From: Prevotellaceae bacterium
GTDB lineage: Bacteria; Bacteroidota; Bacteroidia; Bacteroidales; Bacteroidaceae
NCBI GenBank assembly: GCA_031262785.1
Contig: JAISHB010000127.1
Coordinates: 1-64,000, forward strand
Reading direction: 5' to 3'
Length of the DNA stretch: 64,000 bases
The notes beneath the pieces are model-generated. The model had not been told where the DNA came from and made no database searches. It saw only the letters and a list, made by a program, of their open reading frames with translations. Below are positions 10,010 through 18,492 of this stretch, piece after piece. The number at the start of each line of letters is the position of its first letter. Position 1 is the first letter of the stretch. The position numbers and the translations under genes are program-made.

Positions 10010-10630
10010 GTGGAAGAATACATCCTGTCTCACATTGATGCGGAGAGCGAGTATCTGCGGCGCCTCTACCGCGATACCCATCTCCAGCTGCTCTATCCCC
10101 ACATGGTCTCGGGCCATCTGCAGGGGCGGGTGTTGAAGATGCTGACCGCCTTGCTCGCTCCCAAACAGGTATTGGAAATCGGGACGTACAGCGGCTATTC
10201 AGCCCTCTGTATGGCCGAAGCGCTGCCCGAAGACGGCCTGTTGCACACCATCGAGATCAACGACGAGCAGGAAACCTTCACCCGCAAGTGGTTGGAGGGA
10301 TCGCCGCAGGCCGCCAAGATTCGCTTCTACATCGGGGACGCCCTGCAACTCGCCCCCGCCTTGGGCATTGGGTTCGATTTGATCTACATCGACGGCGACA
10401 AACGCTCCTACATCGACTATTACGAGATGTCGCTCGCCCTCTTGAACGAGGGCGGATGCATCCTGGTCGACAATACCCTGTGGGACGGACATGTGCTGGA
10501 GGCGCATCCCGCCAGTGCACAGACCCTCTCGATTCAGGCCTTTAACGATTACGTGGCCGCCGACCAGCGGGTAGAGAAAGTGATTCTTCCGCTGCGCGAC
10601 GGGCTGAGTATTGTTCGCAAGAGAGCCTGA
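10010..10630 (+). CDS. O-methyltransferase (class I SAM-dependent, COMT-like)
   Basis: GTG start; VLEIGTYSGYSALCMAEALPEDG, DLIYIDGDK, ILVDNTLWDG. Confidence 0.92.
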   Translation: MEEYILSHIDAESEYLRRLYRDTHLQLLYPHMVSGHLQGRVLKMLTALLAPKQVLEIGTYSGYSALCMAEALPEDGLLHTIEINDEQETFTRKWLEGSPQAAKIRFYIGDALQLAPALGIGFDLIYIDGDKRSYIDYYEMSLALLNEGGCILVDNTLWDGHVLEAHPASAQTLSIQAFNDYVAADQRVEKVILPLRDGLSIVRKRA

Positions 10631-10669
10631 AATGGTTTTATTTACCCCGTTTACTAACCCCCCTACGTT

Positions 10670-11002
10670 ATGGAAACTACCAGACAGAACCGCATCGCCC
10701 GCTTGCTGCAAAAAGAGCTGAGCGAAATCTTCCTTTTGCAAACCAAAGCCATGCACGGCACCCTGATTTCGGTCAGCGCCGTGCGCATCAGTCCCGATCT
10801 GAGCATTGCGCGGGTCTACCTGAGCATCTTCCCCTCCGAAAAGAGCGGCGAGCTGCTGGCCAACATCAGCGGCAACATGCGGGCGATACGCTACGAGCTG
10901 GGCGCACGCGTGCGCCACCAGCTGCGCATCATCCCCGAGCTGAAATTCTTCTTGGACGATTCGCTCGACTACCTGGATAAGATAGACGAACTGCTCAAGT
11001 GA
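10670..11002 (+). CDS. rbfA: Ribosome-binding factor A
   Basis: QNRIARLLQKELSEIF...VSAVRISPDLSIARVYLSIFP...IRYELGARVRHQLRIIPELKFFLDDSLDY. Confidence 0.93.
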   Translation: METTRQNRIARLLQKELSEIFLLQTKAMHGTLISVSAVRISPDLSIARVYLSIFPSEKSGELLANISGNMRAIRYELGARVRHQLRIIPELKFFLDDSLDYLDKIDELLK

Positions 11003-12228
11003 ACCTCTCCCTGTACATCGCCCGCCGCTACCTCTTTGCCCCCAAGAAACACCGCGCGGTCAACATCATCTCCATCGTCTCGGTGTGCGGAGTGGCGCTC
11101 TCGACGATGGCGCTGGTGTGCACGCTCTCGGTTTTCAACGGTTTCCAGGAGATGGTGGCCGGCTTCTTCACCTCGTTCGATCCGCAGCTCAAGATTACCC
11201 CCCGCCGGGGAAAGGTGTTTGATCCGCGCACGGCGCGCTTCGATTCGCTGCGCGCGCTGCCCGCCGTGGCCGTCTGCTGCGAAACGCTCGAAGAGAACGT
11301 GATGCTTCAATACAAAGATCGCCAGGCGATGGTCATCCTCAAAGGCGTTGACGACTCGTTCCGGAGGCTCACCACCATCGACAGTGTGCTTTTCGGGGCG
11401 GGGGAGTTCCTGCTCCACGATCCGGTGGTCGACTATGCCGTGTTGGGCGGGCAGTTGGTTTCTGAGTTGGGATGCGGGGTTCGCTTTGTCGATCCCTTGC
11501 AGGTTTATGTCCCCAAGCGGCAGGCGCGCATCAATTTGGCCAACCCTTCGGCAGCCTTCAATCGGGGCTACCTCTATTCGCCCGGGGTGGTTTTTGTGGT
11601 CAATCAGGAGAAATACGACGCCCACTATGTGCTCACCTCGCTGAAGTTTGCCCGCGGGCTGTTCGACTACGAGCAGGAGGTGACCGCGCTCGAGCTTCGC
11701 CTGCACCCCGGGGCTGATTTGGCCGCGGTGCAAGCGGAAATTGTCGGCTTGCTGGGTGATGAGTTCCGCGTGGAGAACCGCTACGAGCAGCAGGCCGATG
11801 TGTTTCGCATCATGGAGATTGAAAAGCTCATCTCCTACCTCTTTCTCACCTTCATTCTGGCCGTAGCCTGCTTCAATGTGATCGGTTCGCTCTCGATGCT
11901 GATGCTCGACAAGCGCGACGATGTGCAAACCTTGCGCAAGTTGGGCGCCGACGACCGCCTCGTAGCCCGCATCTTCCTGGTGGAGGGGCGCCTCATCTCG
12001 TTTTCGGGTGCCCTCCTTGGCATTGCGCTGGGATGGTTGCTCTGTGTGATGCAGCAACAGTTCGGGCTGCTCTCGCTCGGGGGCGGCGGCTTTGTGGTGG
12101 ATGCCTATCCGGTGAGCGTGCACGTAGGCGATGTGCTGCTGGTCTTGGCCACCGTGGTCACCGTGGGCTTTCTGTCTGTTTGGTGGCCGGTGCGGTACAT
12201 GACGAAGAGGCTGCTGGCGCGGGCGTAA
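10999..12228 (+). CDS. FtsX/LolE-type ABC transporter permease
   Basis: 409 aa; N-terminal LSLYIARRYLF...NIISIVSVCGVALSTMAL and C-terminal FtsX-like membrane domain. Confidence 0.9.
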   Translation: MNLSLYIARRYLFAPKKHRAVNIISIVSVCGVALSTMALVCTLSVFNGFQEMVAGFFTSFDPQLKITPRRGKVFDPRTARFDSLRALPAVAVCCETLEENVMLQYKDRQAMVILKGVDDSFRRLTTIDSVLFGAGEFLLHDPVVDYAVLGGQLVSELGCGVRFVDPLQVYVPKRQARINLANPSAAFNRGYLYSPGVVFVVNQEKYDAHYVLTSLKFARGLFDYEQEVTALELRLHPGADLAAVQAEIVGLLGDEFRVENRYEQQADVFRIMEIEKLISYLFLTFILAVACFNVIGSLSMLMLDKRDDVQTLRKLGADDRLVARIFLVEGRLISFSGALLGIALGWLLCVMQQQFGLLSLGGGGFVVDAYPVSVHVGDVLLVLATVVTVGFLSVWWPVRYMTKRLLARA

Positions 12229-12244
12229 CGGCGCGGTCGGCGCC

Positions 12245-12490
12245 GTTGGTACCCGTTAACAATTGACGTGGGCGCACGCCGCGCCGTTCATACCGATTAA
12301 CAAGTGAGGTGGACGCACGCTGCGCCGTTCATACCGATTAACAGTTGACGTTTGCGCACGCCGCGCCGTTAGCACCGGTTAACAAAGTGTGCTTTGCGCA
12401 CGCCGCGCCGGGGCTACGCATTAACAAGTAACGTTTGCGCACGCCGCGCCGATGGTTTTTCGCCCCGCGTATCCTTGGCGCACGCAGTAC
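12245..12490. repeat. Array A: 41-bp tandem repeat, 5 clear units plus a degenerate sixth
   Basis: Units start at 12245, 12286, 12327, 12368, 12410, 12451; e.g. GTTCATACCGATTAACAGTTGACGTTTGCGCACGCCGCGCC. Confidence 0.9.
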
Positions 12491-12530
12491 TAACCCCGCC
12501 CGTTTTCGTCTCTTTTGGAAATCAACCCTC

Positions 12531-13439
12531 ATGAATAAGAATAGAACAGTTACCTATGCCGGGGTGGTCATCCCCATGATTACGCCCGTGCATGCCGACT
12601 TCGCGGTGGACACCGCCGCTGTGACCCGCATCGCCCGCCGCTTTGCGGCGTGCGGCGTATCGCCCCTGCTGATGGGTACCACCGGCGAGGGCAACTCCCT
12701 TTCGGCCACCCAAGGGCTTCGGTTGGTGGAGGCGGCGGTAGCGGCGGCCGGCGGACGCATTCCCGTCTATGCGGGGCTGACCGGCTGCTGCGTGAGCGAA
12801 CAACTCGCGGCCGCGGCGCACTACGCCCGCCTCGGAGTGGATGTGCTGGTGGCCACGCTGCCCGCCTACTATGCCCTCACCGATGCGCAGATGACGGGCT
12901 ACTACCGCACGCTGGCCGATGCGGTTCCCCTGCCGCTGATGCTCTACAACATTCCCTCCACCACACATCTGTCTATTCCGCTGGCCGTGGTGGAACAATT
13001 GGCCGCGCATCCCAACATCGTGGGGATCAAGGATTCCGAGCGCGACGCCGGGCGGATGGAGGCTTGCATCGCGCTGGCCAAACGTACCGGGGGTTTTGCC
13101 TACTTCTGCGGCTGGGCCGCACAGTCGGCCGCCAGTCTGGCGCTCGGAGGCGACGGCATCGTGCCCAGCACCGGCAACTATGTGCCCGAGTTGTTTGCCG
13201 ACCTCTATCGGGCGGCAACCGCAGGCAACCGGGCGCGCGCCGACGAACTGCAGCAAACCACCGACGCGGTTGCGCGCATCTACCAAGAGGGGCGCACACT
13301 GGGCCAGTCGCTGGCCGCGCTCAAGGTAATGATGAGCACCCAAGGGCTGTGCGAGCCTTATATGCTGCCCCCGCTCACCCGCCTGTCGGCGGCCGACGAA
13401 GAAACCATTATCCTCAAACTGCATACAACTCATGAATAA
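12531..13439 (+). CDS. Dihydrodipicolinate synthase/N-acetylneuraminate lyase family aldolase
   Basis: GTTGEGNSLS, YNIPSTTHLSIP, NIVGIKDSERD; start at ATG 12531. Confidence 0.92.
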   Translation: MNKNRTVTYAGVVIPMITPVHADFAVDTAAVTRIARRFAACGVSPLLMGTTGEGNSLSATQGLRLVEAAVAAAGGRIPVYAGLTGCCVSEQLAAAAHYARLGVDVLVATLPAYYALTDAQMTGYYRTLADAVPLPLMLYNIPSTTHLSIPLAVVEQLAAHPNIVGIKDSERDAGRMEACIALAKRTGGFAYFCGWAAQSAASLALGGDGIVPSTGNYVPELFADLYRAATAGNRARADELQQTTDAVARIYQEGRTLGQSLAALKVMMSTQGLCEPYMLPPLTRLSAADEETIILKLHTTHE

Positions 13440-15009
13440 CACTCCCCTTGTGTCGCTCCATTGGATCGACTGGACGATTATCCTCGTCACCGTCGCGCTG
13501 ACCCTGATTGTCGGCGCCTACTTTGCCCGCCGGCAGAAGAGTACCGACAACTATTTCGCCGGAGGCCGCAACATCCCCGCCTGGGCTATCGGCATGTCTA
13601 TCTTTGCCACGCTCATCAGCAGCGTTACCTTCCTGGCCTATCCGGGGTCGGCCTACGCCGGCAACTGGATCTTGCTGGTGCAGGGATTGATGGTTCCCAT
13701 CGTCCTGGTGGCCATGGTGGGTGTGATTGTCCCGTTGTTCCGGCGCGCCATCAAGCTGAGCACCTACGAATACTTCGAGCGGCGCTTCGGACTGTTCGCC
13801 CGCATCTATTCGTCGCTGGCGTTCATCCTCACCCACTTCTCCAAGATGGGTACGGTCTTCTTTCTGGTGTCGCTGGCCTTGGCGCCCTTCTTGGGGGTTA
13901 ATATCTACACCATCCTCGTGGTCTTGGGGGTGGCCATCATCCTGCTCACGCTTATGGGAGGTATCGAAGGAGTGATTTGGATGGATGTGATACAGGGCTT
14001 TTTGCTCATTGGCGGCGGAGTGATTTGCGCGCTTATCTTGCTCTTTGCCCCCGAAGGAGGCCCCTGGGAGTTCTTCGCCGTGGCCAATGCCAACCACAAG
14101 ATTAGCTTTGCGCCCTACACCTGGGACTTCACCCACCTCACGTTCATCGTGATGGTCTTGAACGGCATCTTCTACGCCATCCAGAAATACGGAACCGACC
14201 AAACCATCGTGCAGCGCTACCTCACGGCCAAAGACGATCGCTCGGCCAAGAAGGCGGCCTACATGGGTGTCTTCATGAGTGTGCCTATCTGGGCGCTCTT
14301 TATGTTTATCGGCACGGGATTGTATGTGTTCTATCACGTGAGCGGGGCGCCGGCGCTGCCGGCCGACATGAAAGCCGACGAGGTGTTCCCCTATTTCATC
14401 GGCTCGCAGCTGCCCGTGGGTGTGGTGGGATTGATACTGGCCGCGCTGGCCGCGGCGGCCATCTCCAGCTTGGATTCCGACATGAACTGTCTGGCGGCCA
14501 TCGGCGTGCAAGACTACTATGCCCGTTTCCGTCCCCGGAGCACCGATCGCCAACGCTTGCGCGTGGGACGGTTGCTGGTGCTCTTCTCGGGCGTGGCTTC
14601 GGTGGGCGTGGGCATGCTCTACGTCCATTGGGGCGGCGAAGGAGTGCTCGGCGCGGTGTTCGGACTCTACGCCATCTTCTCGGCCGGCATCGTGGGGTTG
14701 TTCCTGTTGGGCTTGTTCAGCCGCCGCGCCAACAAGCAGGGGCTTTACGTGGGCATCGCCGCCGCTGTCCTGTTCACAGCCTACGCCGTGCTCACCTCCA
14801 CCAAATTCGACTTTGGCGAGGGCAAGCGCCTGTTGCTCGACTTGGGAGCGTGGAATTTCACCCAGCACAAGTACATGCTGGGCGTGTACAGCCATCTCGT
14901 GCTCTTTGTGGTGGGATGGGTGGCCAGCTACTTCTTTAAAGCGCCCTTGGCCGACAAGGAACTAACCATCTACGGCTATCTGGAGCGGCGACGGACAGAA
15001 ACAAAATAA
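13432..15009 (+). CDS. Sodium:solute symporter (SSS family)
   Basis: Multi-TM; NYFAGGRNIPAWAIGMSIFATLISSVTFLAYPG; ISSLDSDMNCLAA; overlaps the preceding stop. Confidence 0.93.
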   Translation: MNNTPLVSLHWIDWTIILVTVALTLIVGAYFARRQKSTDNYFAGGRNIPAWAIGMSIFATLISSVTFLAYPGSAYAGNWILLVQGLMVPIVLVAMVGVIVPLFRRAIKLSTYEYFERRFGLFARIYSSLAFILTHFSKMGTVFFLVSLALAPFLGVNIYTILVVLGVAIILLTLMGGIEGVIWMDVIQGFLLIGGGVICALILLFAPEGGPWEFFAVANANHKISFAPYTWDFTHLTFIVMVLNGIFYAIQKYGTDQTIVQRYLTAKDDRSAKKAAYMGVFMSVPIWALFMFIGTGLYVFYHVSGAPALPADMKADEVFPYFIGSQLPVGVVGLILAALAAAAISSLDSDMNCLAAIGVQDYYARFRPRSTDRQRLRVGRLLVLFSGVASVGVGMLYVHWGGEGVLGAVFGLYAIFSAGIVGLFLLGLFSRRANKQGLYVGIAAAVLFTAYAVLTSTKFDFGEGKRLLLDLGAWNFTQHKYMLGVYSHLVLFVVGWVASYFFKAPLADKELTIYGYLERRRTETK

Positions 15010-15016
15010 CCAAGAT

Positions 15017-16147
15017 ATGACCCCATTAACTCTTCACCAACCGCGGCGCATCCTTTTTGGCGCCGGTTGTTTGTCGCAATTGAGCGACCATTGTCTGGAG
15101 CAAGGTGTGCACCGCCTGCTCATCCTCACCATTCCCGCCGCACGCGCGGCGATTTCCGAACTGTGTGCTTCCCTGCAGAAAGCAGGCGTGGAAACAAGCG
15201 TGTATGAGACCATCAGCCGCGAACCCACCGTGGGCGACTTCGAGCAACTCTTCGCCGCCGTGGCTCCCTTTGGCGCCGACGGGGTGCTGGCTGTAGGCGG
15301 CGGCAGCGTGATGGATGTGGGCAAGCTGCTGGCTGTGTTTCTGCGGAGCGGGCAAACGCTGGACGAGTGTTTCTACCAAGACCGGCCGATAGGCGGCCGC
15401 ACGTTGTGGCTGGCCTGCGCTCCCACCACCTCGGGCACGGGCAGCGAGGTATCGCCCAACGCCATCCTGCTCAACGAGCGGGAGGAGATTAAGAAGGGAT
15501 TAGTCAGCCCCTACCTGATGCCCGATGCGGCCTACCTCGACGCGACACTCACCTTGAGCGTACCTGCCCGCGTCACCGCCGAGACGGGTATGGACGCCCT
15601 CACCCATTGCATCGAAGCTTATACCAACCGCTTTGCCCATCCCATGATCGATTTGTATGCGCTGGAGGGCATCCGCCTGATTGCCCGTCACCTGTTGCGC
15701 GCCGTTGAGGAGGGTAACGACCTGGAAGCGCGCGAAGCACTCATGCTGGGCAGCTACTACGGAGGCATCTGCTTGGGGCCGGTCAACACGGCGGCGGTAC
15801 ATGCGCTCTCTTATCCGCTGGGCGGGGAGTATCACCTCTCGCACGGGCTGGCCAATGCCCTCTTGCTGCCTGCGGTGATGCGGTTTAACTTGCCCTCGCA
15901 GACCGGGAAGTTTGCCCGCATCGCGCTGGCCTGCGGCAAGGAGGCGAAAGCCGAAGCGGCGGTGGAGTATGTAACGCAGCTCTCCAAGGCGTGCGGCATC
16001 CCCGACAAGCTGACCCAAGCGGGCATTCCCGCCGAGGCCGCTCCTCATTTGGCCGAGGCCGCCATGAAGGTGACCCGTCTACTCAAAAACAATCCGCGCG
16101 AACTCACCCGTGCCGACGCACAAACCATCTACGAAAGCCTGTTATGA
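15017..16147 (+). CDS. Iron-containing alcohol dehydrogenase family protein
   Basis: AVGGGSVMDVGK, PTTSGTGSEVSPNAIL, GMDALTHCIEAYTN, HALSYPLGGEYHLSHGLANALLLP. Confidence 0.93.
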   Translation: MTPLTLHQPRRILFGAGCLSQLSDHCLEQGVHRLLILTIPAARAAISELCASLQKAGVETSVYETISREPTVGDFEQLFAAVAPFGADGVLAVGGGSVMDVGKLLAVFLRSGQTLDECFYQDRPIGGRTLWLACAPTTSGTGSEVSPNAILLNEREEIKKGLVSPYLMPDAAYLDATLTLSVPARVTAETGMDALTHCIEAYTNRFAHPMIDLYALEGIRLIARHLLRAVEEGNDLEAREALMLGSYYGGICLGPVNTAAVHALSYPLGGEYHLSHGLANALLLPAVMRFNLPSQTGKFARIALACGKEAKAEAAVEYVTQLSKACGIPDKLTQAGIPAEAAPHLAEAAMKVTRLLKNNPRELTRADAQTIYESLL

Positions 16148-17124
16148 AACCACGTTTAGCCATCACCATGGGCGATCCTGCCGGCATCGGCCCCGAGATA
16201 GTAGTCAAGGCGCTCGCCCAAGAGCGCGTGTATGAACAATGCCGTCCGCTGGTGGTGGGCGACGAAGGGGTGCTGCGCCGCGCCTGCCGCGCCGCCGGTG
16301 TGCAGCCCAAGCAGCTCGAGGTGTACGACATCGGACTGCCCGGGTTGGAGCAGGTGCGCTACGGCGAGGTCTCCGCGCTGGCCGGCGAGGCGGCTTTCCG
16401 ATCGGTGCGCACCGCCATAGAGCTGGCCATGCGCGGCGAGGTTGATGGCACCGTCACCGCCCCGCTGAACAAGGAGGCCATCCACTTGGCCGGTCATCCC
16501 TTCGACGGACACACCGAAATCTACGCCCACTACACCGGCTCCGAGAAGTACGCCATGCTGCTGGCCGACGAGTTCTTGCGGGTGATTCACGTATCCACCC
16601 ACGTCTCGCTGCGCCAGGCGTGCGACCGCGTGAAGCGCGAGCGCATCATCGACGTCACCCGTCTGATGGTCGACGCCTGCCGGCAGTTTGGCATCGAAGA
16701 ACCGCGCATCGGCATTGCCGGATTGAATCCGCACGCCGGCGAAAACGGGCTGTTCGGGCACGAAGAGCAGCAAGAGATTATCCCCGCCGTCAGCGAGTTG
16801 CAGGCGATGGGCTATCGCGTCACCGGCCCGGTGCCGCCCGACACCCTCTTTGCCAAGGCGCGCTGCGGACAGTTCGACGGATGCGTGGCCATGTATCACG
16901 ATCAGGGACACATCCCCTTCAAGGTGGTGGGTTTCCAGTGGGACAGCCTCACCGGCCGCATGAAGAGTGTGCAAGGGGTCAACATCACCTTGGGGCTGCC
17001 CATCATCCGTGTCTCGGTCGACCACGGCACCGCCTTCGACATTGCCGGGCAAGGCATAGCCAGTGCCGATGCCCTGCTACTTTCCATTGACTACGCCGCC
17101 CGCATGGCGGCCCGCAGGGGATGA
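16144..17124 (+). CDS. PdxA family 4-phospho-D-threonate/4-hydroxythreonine-4-phosphate dehydrogenase
   Basis: ITMGDPAGIGPEI, GHTEIYAHYTGS, NPHAGENGLFGHEE, YHDQGHIPFK, SVDHGTAFDIAG; ATGA overlap with upstream gene. Confidence 0.94.
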   Translation: MKPRLAITMGDPAGIGPEIVVKALAQERVYEQCRPLVVGDEGVLRRACRAAGVQPKQLEVYDIGLPGLEQVRYGEVSALAGEAAFRSVRTAIELAMRGEVDGTVTAPLNKEAIHLAGHPFDGHTEIYAHYTGSEKYAMLLADEFLRVIHVSTHVSLRQACDRVKRERIIDVTRLMVDACRQFGIEEPRIGIAGLNPHAGENGLFGHEEQQEIIPAVSELQAMGYRVTGPVPPDTLFAKARCGQFDGCVAMYHDQGHIPFKVVGFQWDSLTGRMKSVQGVNITLGLPIIRVSVDHGTAFDIAGQGIASADALLLSIDYAARMAARRG

Positions 17125-18272
17125 TCCGCACTCCGCTGGTGGTGATTGCCGACGACATCACCGGCGCCGCCGAGTTGGGAGGCATTGCCCTACGTTTGGG
17201 GAGGCATCCGCTCCTGCTGCTCTACCGCAACGAGACGCAGTTGCCCGCATCTGTCCACTCCGACGATGCCTCCTATGATACCTTCATCTTTGCCACCGAC
17301 ACCCGCCAGCAGAGCGAAGCGGCGGCGGTTGCCCAAACCTCCCGCTTAGGCTCCCTCTTGGCCGCTGCGGGTTACACGCATCTCTACAAGAAAACTGATT
17401 CGGTGCTGCGTGGTCACGTGGTGGCTGAGCTGAAGGCATTGATGCAGGCGCTCTCTGTGGAGCAGAGCGTGTTGCTGCCGCAAAACCCCTCGCTGGGGCG
17501 CATCATCCAAGAGGGGCGCTACTACATCCACGGCGTGCCGTTGGATGAAACCGCCTTTGCCCACGACCCCGAGTTTCCGGCCACCAGTGCCGATGCGGCC
17601 GCTTTGTTGGGATTGCACGCCGAGGATAACATCTTGCTGCCGGATGCTGATAGCGTGGCCGAGGTGAAGAGACAGTGTATCCGCTTGGCCCGTGCAGAGG
17701 GGGACGACCGCCGATGGTTGCCCGCCGGTGGCGCCGACTTCTTTGAGGCGTGGGTGCGGCAGCTCGATGGGGTGGCATCTCCTGTTCGCCCTGCACCGTC
17801 CACCCCGTTTCTGCCGCAAAGCAGTTTGCCGGAGGCGGAGGCCGCGGTACTATTGGTTTGCGGTAGCACCGCCCGTCATCCGCTGCCGCAAGGCTTCCTT
17901 CGCTGCAACATGCCCGAGAAACTGTTTGCTGGTCGCATCTCCTCCCGTGCGTGGATCGATTCACTCCTTATTTTATATAGGCAGGGCCGGCCATTGGCAC
18001 TCACCATCGACTATCCCCCGCAGCCGGGAAAGGCCGTTGCCGTGCACCTGCGCAGCGTGATGAGCGAAGTGGTGGCCGCGCTGCTTGCCCAAGGGCTTCC
18101 CCGCACCCTGCTGATAGAGGGGGGCGCCACCGCCTATGCTATCCTTGAGGCACTCCGGTGGGAGAGCTTCGAACTAACCCGCGAGCTTCGGCGCGGGGTG
18201 ATCGGGTTACGCCCGCTACAATGTCGGGAGACGGAGCTGATTATGAAACCGGGGAGTTATTTTTGGGTATAA
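17121..18272 (+). CDS. Four-carbon acid sugar kinase family protein (DUF1537/OtnK-DtnK-like)
   Basis: VVIADDITGAAELGGIALRLG, YKKTDSVLRGHVVAEL, LLIEGGATAYAILEAL; ATGA overlap with pdxA-like gene. Confidence 0.9.
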   Translation: MIRTPLVVIADDITGAAELGGIALRLGRHPLLLLYRNETQLPASVHSDDASYDTFIFATDTRQQSEAAAVAQTSRLGSLLAAAGYTHLYKKTDSVLRGHVVAELKALMQALSVEQSVLLPQNPSLGRIIQEGRYYIHGVPLDETAFAHDPEFPATSADAAALLGLHAEDNILLPDADSVAEVKRQCIRLARAEGDDRRWLPAGGADFFEAWVRQLDGVASPVRPAPSTPFLPQSSLPEAEAAVLLVCGSTARHPLPQGFLRCNMPEKLFAGRISSRAWIDSLLILYRQGRPLALTIDYPPQPGKAVAVHLRSVMSEVVAALLAQGLPRTLLIEGGATAYAILEALRWESFELTRELRRGVIGLRPLQCRETELIMKPGSYFWV

Positions 18273-18492
18273 AAGAAGGTTCGTTACTTGTTTATGAATG
18301 GGTACAACTTGTAAAATAGTATCAAACTATATTTTTTAACATAGTAGTATTATTCTTTTTCACTGATAACTAATACTTTTGCCGCCGTTAATGTGAAATA
18401 CCTAACGCCTACACCTCCTAGAGGACAATAACCTGAAGAAGACGGAGCTATGTATTTTGCACATATATATACGACAAATAAATTATAATAAA

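Noticed and set aside
8684-10117. 477-aa minus-strand ORF
   Set aside because: Antisense shadow of pyruvate kinase caused by high GC; no recognisable domain.
10969-12123. 384-aa minus-strand ORF
   Set aside because: Antisense to the FtsX/LolE-type permease; no domain signal.
13414-14895. 493-aa minus-strand ORF rich in His, Gln and Glu
   Set aside because: Antisense to the SSS transporter; composition typical of antisense reading of GC-rich codons.
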